Part shown: positions 1 to 8,112 of the stretch, in pieces
Layout of the letters: every line of letters begins with the position of its first letter
Numbering within the stretch: position 1 is the first letter of the stretch
From: Candidatus Hydrogenedentota bacterium
GTDB lineage: Bacteria > Hydrogenedentota > Hydrogenedentia > Hydrogenedentales > CAITNO01
Length of the DNA stretch: 10,923 nucleotides
Assembly: GCA_903822375.1 (NCBI GenBank)
Contig: CAIJOU010000799.1
Coordinates: forward strand, 1-10,923
Direction of reading: 5' to 3'
Notes under the pieces: generated by a model
Databases searched by the model: none
The model's input: the letters and a program-made list of their open reading frames with translations, nothing else
What the model was told of the DNA's origin: nothing
Translations under genes and position numbers: made by a program

Positions 1-1
1 G

Positions 2-952
2 CCTCCCCTGACGGACATCCGTCAGGTGCAGGTAAAGGTGTGGATAAGCGAGACGGGTGAGCACGGCATTCGCGAGATCGGCGCCAACCTCAAGTACACG
101 CGTTTCGTGCGGGGCGTGCAAACCAACGGTTCCCTGCAGCAGGTGAATTCGACGCTCATACCCAACAATCGGTTTGGCACCGCGACTCTGCCCTATCCGG
201 ACAAGACCCTGTTCGGACCGCCGCTGCGCCCGGACTTGGACAACAACCTGAACAACGGCGTGCAGGACTATTCGGGTGCCGGGGTCAACTTCAGCATTCT
301 GGACACGAGTGACGGCACCATCAACGGCACGCTCGCGGCCATTGAGCGCCGCATAGACGCGGACCTGATTTCCAAGCCCGAACTGCTGGTGGCCAACGGA
401 TTGCCGGCCATCATCAAGGCCGGCGGGTCGGTGCCCTTCCAGGACGCCAAGGTCGTGCCGCCCTATCCCGCCCAGTTGCAGGTTTCCTGGAAAGATGTGG
501 GCGTCAACATGAACATGACGCCCTCCATCCTGCCCAACAACATGGTCCAGCTCACGCTGACCGAATTGCAGGTGTCCGACGTAAACCAAATTCAGAACCT
601 GAACGGTGTGGACTTGCCCACCTTCTCCACCCGCTCGCAGACGGGCGTGGTCATGGTGCCCGACGGCACGACCCTGGTGATCGGCGGACTGACCAGCCGG
701 ACTGTGAAAGGCACAGAACAGCGCGTGCCCATTCTGGGCAAGATTCCGCTGCTGGGCATTCCCTTCCGCTACCGCAAGTCGGATGCGGAGACGCGCAGCC
801 TGCTGGTCTTCGTTTCCCCGACCATAGTCGATCTTCGCGCCCCGACGGATGCGGCGAAGAACGCGATGGATTTCTGGAAAGAGCACGGCTCGGAATGGGT
901 CAACACAAATCAGATCAAGGGTGAAGTGAATGCGATGCAGTCCGGCCTGTGA
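2..952 (+). CDS. Secretin (GspD/PilQ superfamily), C-terminal part, 5' end outside window
   Basis: This is the pore-forming part of an outer-membrane secretin, the multimeric channel of type II secretion or type IV pilus systems. The frame is open to the left edge, and the residues before the first possible GTG (position 26) already belong to the conserved strand RQVQVKVWISE, so the gene starts upstream. Hallmarks in order are VPDGTTLVIGGL (656-691), VPILGKIPLLGIPF (725-766) and LLVFVSPTIVD (800-832), the usual terminal beta-barrel/lip signature of the secretin domain. A short charged and polar tail of about 35 residues follows and may bind a pilotin or sit at the periplasmic side. A strong terminator follows at once, so this is the last gene of its operon. 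Whether it is T2SS GspD or T4P PilQ cannot be decided without the N-terminal N0/N1/STN or AMIN domains. Confidence 0.93.
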   Translation, partial: PPLTDIRQVQVKVWISETGEHGIREIGANLKYTRFVRGVQTNGSLQQVNSTLIPNNRFGTATLPYPDKTLFGPPLRPDLDNNLNNGVQDYSGAGVNFSILDTSDGTINGTLAAIERRIDADLISKPELLVANGLPAIIKAGGSVPFQDAKVVPPYPAQLQVSWKDVGVNMNMTPSILPNNMVQLTLTELQVSDVNQIQNLNGVDLPTFSTRSQTGVVMVPDGTTLVIGGLTSRTVKGTEQRVPILGKIPLLGIPFRYRKSDAETRSLLVFVSPTIVDLRAPTDAAKNAMDFWKEHGSEWVNTNQIKGEVNAMQSGL

Positions 953-972
953 CCAAATTGGAGAATGAATTG

Positions 973-1001
973 AACCCGGCGCGGCCTGTCCGCGCCGGGT
1001 T
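973..1001 (+). terminator. Rho-independent terminator after the secretin gene
   Basis: A perfect 12-bp inverted repeat (AACCCGGCGCGG at 973-984, CCGCGCCGGGTT at 990-1001) encloses a 5-nt loop (CCTGT) and runs into a T-rich tract (TTTGTTCTTG). It lies 21 nt after the secretin stop codon. It overlaps the TTG at 1001 that would be the longest possible start for the next gene, which argues that the next gene starts further down. Confidence 0.88.
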
Positions 1002-1033
1002 TGTTCTTGTGGCGGAACACCCCCTGGATTGAT

Positions 1034-2200
1034 ATGGCGGGCATTGACCAAATACGGCAGGACATCCTCTTCCTTGCGGGCCGGCTTTCACACCGCTGCG
1101 CCCAGAGTGAGGAGGAGCTTGAGGCGGCGCGCTATATCGAGGGCAGGTTCAGGGAGCACTGCGCGTCGGTGGACATCGAGTCCTTCGGGGCCGTGGACAA
1201 CCACAATATCGTTGTGGCGTCGTACATGGCCGAATTCCTTGTCGTGGCGCTGCTCGCCGTCTGGTGGCCCCTCGCGGCCACCCTCTACGGCGCGGTGGTC
1301 TTCCTCTCGTACGCCGCCGAATACATGGGCTATCCCATCTTCTCGCGCCTGCTGCCCCATTTCGAGTCGGCCAATGTCGTTGCGCGGCACTACGCTGAAC
1401 GGCCCGCCGGCCTGCTCGTCGTCACCGCCCACTACGACAGCGGCAGCGCCAGCCCGCTCACCAGCCCCGATGTCGCCCCGCACATGCGCGCGGTGCAGAC
1501 GGCCGTCGTCCTGTGCATGCTTTTCGTGGTCGCCACCTGCGCCGCCGATGGAATGGCGGCCTGGGTGGGCGGCGTCATTCCCGCCGTGGAGGGACTGCGC
1601 TGGGCGGCGGTGGCCGTGCTGCTCTCCGCCGCGGCGGCCCATTTCTACGGCGCGGGCCACAGCACCGAGGTCCGAGGTGCCATCACCAACGCCTCCGGCG
1701 TTGCGGCGCTGCTCCAGGTGGCGGAAAAGGTCTGCGCAGACCCGCCCGAACACCTTGATGTGTGGCTCGTGGCCACCGGCGCCCACGAACGGTGGATGGC
1801 GGGCATGCGCGAACTGGTGTCCGGCATCAGGGGCGGCCGCCAGTTCGTGCACTTCATCAACATCGAATCCGTTGGCGCGGGAAATCTGTGCTACACCACC
1901 TCCGAGGGGAAACTGGTCACCGCCGCGTGCGGCGCCGACCTCATCGAAACCGCAAAAACCGAGGCCCCCGTACACGGTTTCGCAGCGACGAAACTCCGCC
2001 GAATCGATTCCGCCGCCCACATTCCCCTCGCGCGCGGCTACGGTGCCATAAGCCTCATGGGCCTCGATCCGAACGGCATCCCCCTCCACTGGAACTGGAC
2101 CTCCGACAGCATCTCCGAGGTGAATGAGCAGGCCATCGCACAAACCGCCCATTTCGCGCACGCTATTATCAAGCGGCTGGGGGCGAAGGAAACCCTCTAA
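1034..2200 (+). CDS. M28-like zinc-peptidase fold protein with inserted membrane helices; active site degenerate
   Basis: A 388-aa protein counted from ATG 1034. The TTG at 1001 lies in the preceding terminator and gives residues with no family resemblance; no clear ribosome binding site is seen for either start. The fold matches M28 aminopeptidases: VTAHYDS (residues 131-136, metal-ligand His133), GAITNASGVAALL (215-227), LVATGAHERW (245-254), FINIESVG (274-281) and PLHWNWTSD (350-358, His352). Known M28 enzymes have Asp in GANDNASG, here Thr218; the catalytic Glu of the EE pair, here His251, with Glu252 kept; and a ligand Asp, here Glu278. Hydrophobic stretches at about 66-97 (one or two helices), 152-172 and 186-204 suggest a multipass membrane protein, with the last two lying between metal ligands. 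It is probably a weak or inactive peptidase or a pseudoenzyme; a changed specificity is possible. It converges on the minus-strand glycosidase gene. Confidence 0.75.
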   Translation: MAGIDQIRQDILFLAGRLSHRCAQSEEELEAARYIEGRFREHCASVDIESFGAVDNHNIVVASYMAEFLVVALLAVWWPLAATLYGAVVFLSYAAEYMGYPIFSRLLPHFESANVVARHYAERPAGLLVVTAHYDSGSASPLTSPDVAPHMRAVQTAVVLCMLFVVATCAADGMAAWVGGVIPAVEGLRWAAVAVLLSAAAAHFYGAGHSTEVRGAITNASGVAALLQVAEKVCADPPEHLDVWLVATGAHERWMAGMRELVSGIRGGRQFVHFINIESVGAGNLCYTTSEGKLVTAACGADLIETAKTEAPVHGFAATKLRRIDSAAHIPLARGYGAISLMGLDPNGIPLHWNWTSDSISEVNEQAIAQTAHFAHAIIKRLGAKETL

Positions 2201-2250
2201 CGAGACGACCCGTTGACGGTGGACAGCCTCCTGCTGTTAGCCCTGGTCGC

Positions 2251-4218
2251 TTAGCGTTGAATGCTTCCAGCCTGGAGAAGATTCCCGTATACCCGTTCGC
2301 GCAAGGCCGGCTCCCTGAGCAGCATGGAGTGCAGGAAGGCCCAGCAATAGACCAGGTGGCCCTCGTATCCCGCAGGATTGCCGTCCCAGTCAAATACCTC
2401 GGCGCCCAGACCCATGTGGTCGACGAAACCGTTCTGGAAACCGCCGCCGTTCGGAAAAGCGCCGTCCTTCTGCCGCTTGAGCATGGCATTGAGGATAGGG
2501 TCTGCCTCGTCCGTCATTCCAACCGCGTACAGCGCGTTAAGCAGGTAGGAAGTGTTGCTCACGCAGCAGCCGCCGTTCAGGAACTGCTTGAAATCAAAGT
2601 ATGCCTCCATTTCCTCCCGGGGAACGGGACGAAGGCATACCGGCACGCCCAAGTCGAAGCGGGTGAAGCCGGTCTTCTTCAGTGCGCTCCAGTACCGCTC
2701 CAGCATTTCCCGGCCTCTGGCCTTGTCTATCAGTCCATAGTTGATGGCATAGCTGGTGGGAGCATCCGACCAAATGTCGTGGAGCACACCGTCCCTGCTC
2801 CGCCAGAATCCCAGCCACCCTGTTTCGGCGTTGTAGAACGCGGGCAGAAAGGCGGCCTTCAGTTTGTCGGCCTGCTGCCGGTACCGCTGTTCCTGTTCTG
2901 TCCGCCCCAACCGGCCTTCGAGTTCAGCCAGACCGCGCCACGCACGATAGGCCATGGTGTTCACATAGGCGTTTTTGTGACCGCTGGCATAACAGTCCCA
3001 GGCACAATCCGGGTCGCGCGGCGGCCGCGACCCGCTGTTCCCGCTTTGCTTCGATTCAATCAGGCCGTCCCCATCCGTGTCGTGCCTTTCCATGTACGCC
3101 GAGAGAGACTCAAGCCCCTTGATGCGCGCCTTGAGCCAGTCCATATCGCCGGAGGCCTTTACATAGCCCCACGCGCCAATCAGGACCGCAGGATTGCCGT
3201 CCATCACGCTCTGGGCGCCCGACTCGAACGTATTCTTCCCGTCCGGGGCATCCTTTGCGGCGGTGCCCCCGGCGGTGTAGGCGATGAGTCCGTCCCCGTT
3301 GGTCTTGTGGTCCATCCAGTATTCGACTGTGCGGCGCAGGATGGGCGGCATGGAGACGCCGGGCGCCAGTTCGGGCACCAGCAGCGCCGCATCCACAAGC
3401 ATGTACAGGACACTGCTGACCGGGTCGCTGAGCACGTTGTTGGCCCATGTGCCCATTACCTCTTTGTTTCCCCCCGATGCACCGCAACTCAGTTCAATCA
3501 AATTGAACCATCCGCGCCGCGCGGCTTCCCATTGCCGTTCATCGGAAAATCCGGCGGGCCTGGGCAGCACCACCGGGGTGAAATCCAGGCAGGAGGAAAG
3601 GCCCTGCGCTGATACGGGAAACTCCAGCGTAACCGTGACCCATTTCCCCGAACGGCTTCCCTCAATCCTGCCCGTGAGTGCCGGTTGACCTGTTTGCGTC
3701 ACGAGCATCTGGCCAAGGTCGGGCGCGTTCAGTATGGCGGGCAGTGTGAACCTGCCGTCGGCAGTCCAGTTGTCGGCAATAACACAGGTCACCGCGGTGG
3801 TCGGTTCAAAGGGAAACACCAGTTCCAGTCGATCCACACCCTTCGAGAGGTCGTCCCTGGACGAAACCTGCATGCGAAGCCGGTCCGATTGAACTCCGAC
3901 CTCCCACACGACCTTCTTGCCACCGGCAAGCGAATAGTCGCAGCGGACCGTTTCTGGGTTCGGCGTGTCAACATGAACGTGTGCTTTCAAGGCTTTGCCG
4001 CCGCGAATCACGCGCAATTCGACCGGTGCCTTGAGCAGATTGGTCCCCGCGCGGTTGGTTCCTTCCGTATCCCAGCCAAGCCGCGTGATACGCCCGAATT
4101 CGCGATCCGCCTCAAGATTCAACTGCAACGAAGGCGAGGAACCCGTCAGCAGAACAGACCCTGCGTGCACGGGAAGCGCGCAGACTGCCAGAAGGGCCAG
4201 AATCAAGAATCTCTTCAT
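2251..4218 (-). CDS. Exported six-hairpin (alpha/alpha)6-barrel glycosidase-like protein
   Basis: A 655-aa protein. Residues 1-19 are a Sec signal peptide (MKRF, a hydrophobic core, then PVHA before GS), so it acts in the periplasm or outside. Residues ~25-225 look like an all-beta N-terminal domain; ~240-640 form the helical barrel of the six-hairpin glycosidase superfamily (GH63/GH78/GH116-like). Supporting motifs are DTDGDGLIES (380-389, a possible Ca-binding loop), a related TNGDGLIAY (306-314), DCAWDCYASG followed by YVNTMAYRAWRGLAELEG (404-435), the WSDAPTSYAINYGLID segment (483-498) and WDGNPAGYEG (611-620). Asp404/Asp408 and Glu619 are candidate acid/base residues by analogy only. The start has GGGGAG 9 nt upstream of the ATG. 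It is divergent from the next two enzyme genes and convergent with the M28-like gene. The substrate and exact GH family cannot be assigned from sequence alone. Confidence 0.82.
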   Translation of the reverse strand: MKRFLILALLAVCALPVHAGSVLLTGSSPSLQLNLEADREFGRITRLGWDTEGTNRAGTNLLKAPVELRVIRGGKALKAHVHVDTPNPETVRCDYSLAGGKKVVWEVGVQSDRLRMQVSSRDDLSKGVDRLELVFPFEPTTAVTCVIADNWTADGRFTLPAILNAPDLGQMLVTQTGQPALTGRIEGSRSGKWVTVTLEFPVSAQGLSSCLDFTPVVLPRPAGFSDERQWEAARRGWFNLIELSCGASGGNKEVMGTWANNVLSDPVSSVLYMLVDAALLVPELAPGVSMPPILRRTVEYWMDHKTNGDGLIAYTAGGTAAKDAPDGKNTFESGAQSVMDGNPAVLIGAWGYVKASGDMDWLKARIKGLESLSAYMERHDTDGDGLIESKQSGNSGSRPPRDPDCAWDCYASGHKNAYVNTMAYRAWRGLAELEGRLGRTEQEQRYRQQADKLKAAFLPAFYNAETGWLGFWRSRDGVLHDIWSDAPTSYAINYGLIDKARGREMLERYWSALKKTGFTRFDLGVPVCLRPVPREEMEAYFDFKQFLNGGCCVSNTSYLLNALYAVGMTDEADPILNAMLKRQKDGAFPNGGGFQNGFVDHMGLGAEVFDWDGNPAGYEGHLVYCWAFLHSMLLREPALRERVYGNLLQAGSIQR

Positions 4219-4265
4219 GACCTCAATCTCCCCGGCCAGTGATTCGCCACGGTATTGAACGCAGT

Positions 4266-4309
4266 AATGGACGGACGCCTGCGGTCAACGGCATCAGGCG
4301 TCCTTCATT
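4266..4309. promoter_or_regulatory. Inverted repeat/hairpin in the divergent control region
   Basis: GGACGCCTG (4273-4281) and CAGGCGTCC (4295-4303) form a perfect 9-bp stem with a 13-nt loop. The outer AATG (4266-4269) and CATT (4306-4309) extend it across a small internal loop. It lies between the divergent glycosidase-like genes, about 55 nt upstream of the minus-strand start. It could be an operator, an RNA hairpin in the minus-strand leader, or a short intergenic repeat. No T-tract follows on either strand, so it is not a standard terminator. Confidence 0.5.
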
Positions 4310-4368
4310 GTCGCGGCTCCCATCCCTTAAATCAACATGACGGGCGCGATTTGCGGACCCGGCGCGCT

Positions 4369-4396
4369 TTGCCCTGCGCATGCAAAAAGGTATCAT
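4369..4396 (+). promoter_or_regulatory. Candidate sigma70 promoter for the plus-strand enzyme genes
   Basis: TTGCCC (4369-4374), a 16-nt spacer and TATCAT (4391-4396) match the sigma70 -35 (4/6) and -10 (5/6) boxes. Transcription would begin near 4403, leaving a leader of about 20 nt with AGGAG at 4411-4415 before ATG 4423. The rest of the 204-nt intergenic region (4219-4422) shows only the hairpin described separately; no convincing minus-strand promoter was seen. Confidence 0.5.
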
Positions 4397-4422
4397 GACC
4401 ACACTGCAACAGGAGTGATGTC

Positions 4423-6225
4423 ATGACTGTTCGGACAAACGCCTTTGTGATGGGCTGTCTCTTAGTTCTATTGGCCGTTGCGGCCCAGGCCGCGCCGGAT
4501 CTGCGCGTGGGCGCTTCGCTGCATGCCTTTGACCACCTGGGCGGCTTCTCGCAGCAGGCGGAAGCGGCGGCCGCCTGCGGGGTCACCGTGCTCTATGCCA
4601 CGGGCCTGGGCGGGGACGGCTACACGGGCATCCCCGCACCGGAGGCTTGGGCGAAACACCTCAAGGACAGCCGCGACTACACCGCCAAGGCCAAACAGTC
4701 GGGCGTGCCCACGGTACTCGGCTATCTTTGCGCGACTTCGATTGTGGGGCTGGACAAGTTTGCGGAGAACTGGACGCCGGAGATGAAGGCGGAGTTTCAC
4801 ACCACGCCCGACACCTGGCTCCAGCAGGACAGCGAGGGGCATGCGCTTCCTTCCTGGTATGGCGGCGAATACCGCCCGGCCTGCATGAACAACCCCGACT
4901 GGCGCTCCTATCAAAAGTTCATGGTGCGCGCTCAGTTGGAGACGGGCCACGACGGCATCTTCTTCGACAATCCCACGGTGCATGAAAAGGGCTGCTACTG
5001 TTCCCACTGCATGGAGAAGTTTGCCGCGTTCCTTGCCGCGGAAGGCACGGCTGTGCCCGACCGCTCCGTCGATGCGCTGCGCAAACTCGCCGTGGAACGC
5101 GCCGACGACTTCAAACGCTTCCGCTGCACCATTGGGCGGGACTTCATCGCCGAGATGCGCGCGCATGCGCGCACGCTCAACCCCGAATTCGTGACCACCG
5201 CCAACAACAGTCTCAACCAGCCCAGCGTCCTGTTCTCCCAGTGCCACATTTACGGATACTGCATCCCCGAGATGAGCAAGACGGAGGACTTTGTCGTTAT
5301 CGAGGACATGGGCGCCGAGCCGCGCTGGATGGGCGACGGCAAGACGACCGAATGCGGCCCCACCTACGCGCAACTGCAGGCGCTCATCCACGGCAAGCCG
5401 CTGGCGGCTGTCACCGTGTCGGACAATGACTATCACACCCCGCCCAATCTGGTGCGGCTCGCTATGGCCGAAGCGGCGGCGCACCAGGCCGTCTACCTGC
5501 TGTGGCCCACCTGGCCGGAAGAACGGCGGCCACGCATGATAGCCGCAGTGCGGCCCTGCGCCGACTGGTTGCGGTCGCACACGGACTTCCTCAACGCCAG
5601 TAAGCCACGCCGGGACGTGCTGCTTTATCTCCCCTTCCGGCGCTGGGTCAAGGAAAAGAAATGCGCCGTGACCGAACTGGCCAACGCGCTGAGTGCCGCC
5701 AATCTACAGTACGAGGTGGCCGATGAGGAGCATTTCGCCGCGAAGCTGGCGCAATCCCGGGTGGCGCTGGTGGAACGCAGCCACGTGCTGAACGCCGCCG
5801 AACGGGAGGCGGTGAAGGCTTTCCAGGTCGCCGGCGGAACCCTCGTCACCGCCGATGACAAACACTGGCTGCGCACGCTGCACAAGGCACTCCCCCACGC
5901 CTCACTGACACTCACCGCCCCCGAAACCGTGCGCGGTGTGGTACGCGACACCGACAACGAGACCGCCGTGTTTCTCTACAACCTCCACATCGAGCGCCTG
6001 TCGTCCTTCGAGGACCGCGTCACGCCCGCGGAGCACCTGACCGTGTCGGTACGCGTGCCGTTCAAAGGGGTCAAGTCCGTGCGTGTGTCCACCGCAGACG
6101 AGGGTATTGCCTCGGGCCCCGTTGAGTACACGGCCAAAGAGGAAGACGGTGCGACGGCGCTGACGGTTCAAATTCCCCGGCTGGATGTGGCAACGATGCT
6201 GATTATTGAAAAGGGGGCCGCATGA
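4423..6225 (+). CDS. Exported TIM-barrel glycoside hydrolase-like protein (GH42/GHL-like)
   Basis: A 600-aa protein. AGGAG 7 nt upstream supports ATG 4423. Residues 1-23 are a signal peptide (hydrophobic core, then AQA before APD), so it is exported. Residues ~27-385 look like a (beta/alpha)8 barrel: early strand VGASLHAF, then GHDGIFFDNP (175-184) followed by a CYCSHC cluster (191-196), VTTANNS (257-263) and VVIEDMG (291-297). This order is seen in GH42-type and 'hypothetical glycosyl hydrolase' (GHL) families. Residues ~395-480 (DVLLYLPF to VAGGTLVTADD) resemble the class-I amidotransferase-like domain that follows the barrel in beta-galactosidase relatives. A beta-sandwich-like tail (~500-597) ends the protein. 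Asp177, Asp182 and Glu294 are candidate active-site residues by analogy. It is followed after 60 nt by the heparinase-like gene, probably in one transcript. The substrate is unknown, and a non-catalytic role cannot be excluded. Confidence 0.8.
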   Translation: MTVRTNAFVMGCLLVLLAVAAQAAPDLRVGASLHAFDHLGGFSQQAEAAAACGVTVLYATGLGGDGYTGIPAPEAWAKHLKDSRDYTAKAKQSGVPTVLGYLCATSIVGLDKFAENWTPEMKAEFHTTPDTWLQQDSEGHALPSWYGGEYRPACMNNPDWRSYQKFMVRAQLETGHDGIFFDNPTVHEKGCYCSHCMEKFAAFLAAEGTAVPDRSVDALRKLAVERADDFKRFRCTIGRDFIAEMRAHARTLNPEFVTTANNSLNQPSVLFSQCHIYGYCIPEMSKTEDFVVIEDMGAEPRWMGDGKTTECGPTYAQLQALIHGKPLAAVTVSDNDYHTPPNLVRLAMAEAAAHQAVYLLWPTWPEERRPRMIAAVRPCADWLRSHTDFLNASKPRRDVLLYLPFRRWVKEKKCAVTELANALSAANLQYEVADEEHFAAKLAQSRVALVERSHVLNAAEREAVKAFQVAGGTLVTADDKHWLRTLHKALPHASLTLTAPETVRGVVRDTDNETAVFLYNLHIERLSSFEDRVTPAEHLTVSVRVPFKGVKSVRVSTADEGIASGPVEYTAKEEDGATALTVQIPRLDVATMLIIEKGAA

Positions 6226-6285
6226 AAGCCAAAAGCGCAGAGGGGAAGGCTGAAACGGAGCTCCCTTTAATCGTATAGTGTCGCC

Positions 6286-8109
6286 ATGAAAACATCAATC
6301 ACTGTCCTCCTATTGGCGTGTGCACTCGGCCTGATCCCAACGGGCTGTGTGCATGCAGAAACATCACCCGCAACCCAGGCAAAACCAGACCCCGCCGCGG
6401 GAATCCTTCGCGCGCTTGAGACGGGCAAGACGGGACCGCTGTTTCCAGAACTGACCGCGCACAGCCCGGAGGAATGGGCGGCAACACCGGCAGGCGCGCA
6501 GATACTGCCCTGGGCGCGGGAGAGTGCGGCGGTGACGGCGATCCCGGAGACGACCTACACGCTGTACCGGCGCTACAAGGTTGCGGGGGAACGCCCACCC
6601 TATGAGGGGCCCTATTTCGAGAAGCGCAAACTGCTGACACAGGAGGTGGTCGCCGCGTTGCTGGATCATTCGGACGCGCGCATGGGCCGCATCAATGACC
6701 TGCTCTGGAGCATTTGCGAAGAAAGCACGTGGGTCGTGCCGGCGCATGAGGTCCACATCATCGACCTGTTCGCCTCGGAGACGGCCTGCGATCTTGCGCA
6801 GGTGCTGATGGTGCTCGGTGACCGGCTGCCGGAGGAGGTGCGCAACCGGGTGCGCGCCGAGGTCAAACGGCGCATCCTCGACCCTTACCTGGAGCGCGGC
6901 GCGCAGATGAGCTGGGGCTCGGGCCGCAACAACTGGACCGGTGTGTGTGCGGGCTCGGTGGGCCAGACCTTTCTGCTGCTGGAAGAGGACCCGGCCCGCC
7001 TTTCCCAGGCGCTTGCAACGGTCCTGGAACAGCTTGACCGTTTCCTTCAGAACGCCTTCACAGAAGACGGCGCCAGCCTGGAGGGCATCGGCTATTGGAA
7101 CTACGGGCTGAGCCATTACGTTTCGTTTGCCGAGATGCTTCGCGAACGCACCAACGGATCGATAGACCTGCTCGGCCAAGAGAAGCTGAAGGCCATTGCG
7201 CAATACCCGGGCACGGTGTACCTCGGCAACGGGCTCTATGCCAGTTTCGCCGACGCCCACGAGACTTCGGAGGTGGAGCCCTATCTTGCCGCGCGCATCG
7301 CACAACGGACGGGAGCGAACGAACTGCTGGGACTCGTCGGCAACCCGGCGGATTGGCGGCTGAACACGCTGCTGCGCAACCTGACCTGGTGGGACGGCAC
7401 CAAGGCGGCGGAACCGCCGCTGCGCGATGCGTTCATGCCCAAGTCCGGCATCGCGAAACTGGTGTCCGACCGCGCCGTCCTGGCCATCAAAGCCGGCCAC
7501 AACGACGAGCCGCACAACCACAACGACATCGGCAGTTTCGTGCTGTGTTTCGACGGCATCGCCTATCTGTGCGACCCGGGCGGCGGGCTGTACAATGCCG
7601 ACTATTTCAGCAAGAAACGCTATGAGAATGTCTTCGCCAACTCCTACGGCCACAGCGTTCCGCGCATCGGCGGAAAACTTCAGCAGACAGGCAAACAGTT
7701 CAACGGCACCATGGAGCATACCGCAGACAATACCGTGTCCATCCGCTTCGAGAATGCCTACGGCATTACCGAACTTCGCGAGGCATCCCGCCGCGTGACG
7801 CTGCAGGACGGTGTGCTGACGATGGAAGACACCTTTGCCTTCAACGGCACGGGACTCGAAGTGGAAGAGGCCCTGCTCACCTGGCAGAGGGTCGAGGTCA
7901 ACAACAACATGGCCCGCGTGTCCACCGACAAGGGGACCCTCGAAATCACCGCCGACCAGGGTGTCTTCACCGCCGAACCCCTGACAGACGCCTGCAAAGC
8001 CAACCACAAGAAGGGCATGCTCACGCGCATCGCCCTGACGCGCCCCGCCGCGCCTGGCATCGCCACGCGGTTTACGATGAAATACACTGCGGCAAAGGAC
8101 AAAGGCTAA
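6286..8109 (+). CDS. Heparinase II/III-family polysaccharide lyase-like protein
   Basis: A 607-aa protein. The N-terminus (MKTS, a hydrophobic core, then LIPTGCVHAE) is an export signal. Cys21 could be lipidated, but Pro at -3 makes the lipobox poor, so cleavage after VHA is also possible. Residues ~40-370 form the helical toroid, with NNWTGV (215-220) and DGASLEGIGYWNYG (261-274). Residues ~380-600 form the beta-sandwich with GHNDEPHNHNDIGSFVL (404-420), AYLCDPGGG (426-434) and SYGHSVPRIGG (453-463). These match the heparinase II/III zinc and active-site regions; His412, Asp430 and His456 are likely metal ligands, and Tyr270 or Tyr273 a candidate catalytic residue. The family cleaves uronic-acid-containing polysaccharides by beta-elimination. 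The start lacks a clear Shine-Dalgarno, so coupling to the upstream gene is plausible. The last codons (AAKDKG, stop) are built from a repeat that borders the next gene, so the native 3' end may be altered. Confidence 0.88.
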   Translation: MKTSITVLLLACALGLIPTGCVHAETSPATQAKPDPAAGILRALETGKTGPLFPELTAHSPEEWAATPAGAQILPWARESAAVTAIPETTYTLYRRYKVAGERPPYEGPYFEKRKLLTQEVVAALLDHSDARMGRINDLLWSICEESTWVVPAHEVHIIDLFASETACDLAQVLMVLGDRLPEEVRNRVRAEVKRRILDPYLERGAQMSWGSGRNNWTGVCAGSVGQTFLLLEEDPARLSQALATVLEQLDRFLQNAFTEDGASLEGIGYWNYGLSHYVSFAEMLRERTNGSIDLLGQEKLKAIAQYPGTVYLGNGLYASFADAHETSEVEPYLAARIAQRTGANELLGLVGNPADWRLNTLLRNLTWWDGTKAAEPPLRDAFMPKSGIAKLVSDRAVLAIKAGHNDEPHNHNDIGSFVLCFDGIAYLCDPGGGLYNADYFSKKRYENVFANSYGHSVPRIGGKLQQTGKQFNGTMEHTADNTVSIRFENAYGITELREASRRVTLQDGVLTMEDTFAFNGTGLEVEEALLTWQRVEVNNNMARVSTDKGTLEITADQGVFTAEPLTDACKANHKKGMLTRIALTRPAAPGIATRFTMKYTAAKDKG

Positions 8110-8112
8110 AGT

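Noticed and set aside
1029..2161. Long alternative frames on both strands over the M28-like gene
   Set aside because: Arg/Pro/Ser-rich or Gly/His-rich translations with no motifs; these are shadows of the M28-like frame.
2257..3612. Long plus-strand open frame (451 codons) opposite the six-hairpin glycosidase gene
   Set aside because: Its translation shows no family motif, while the minus strand has a signal peptide, ribosome binding site and six-hairpin motifs. Long antisense frames are common in GC-rich coding DNA.
4261..4288. Minus-strand promoter with TTGACC (complement of 4283-4288) for the glycosidase gene
   Set aside because: No acceptable -10 box lies 16-18 nt away (best TACTGC), so it is not reported as a promoter.
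4468..5580. Minus-strand frame of 370 codons over the TIM-barrel gene
   Set aside because: No motif or ribosome binding site; the plus frame has a signal peptide, a Shine-Dalgarno and conserved barrel motifs.
6274..6279. TATAGT as a -10 box for the heparinase gene
   Set aside because: It lies only 6 nt before the ATG with no good -35 box; transcription from the upstream gene is simpler.
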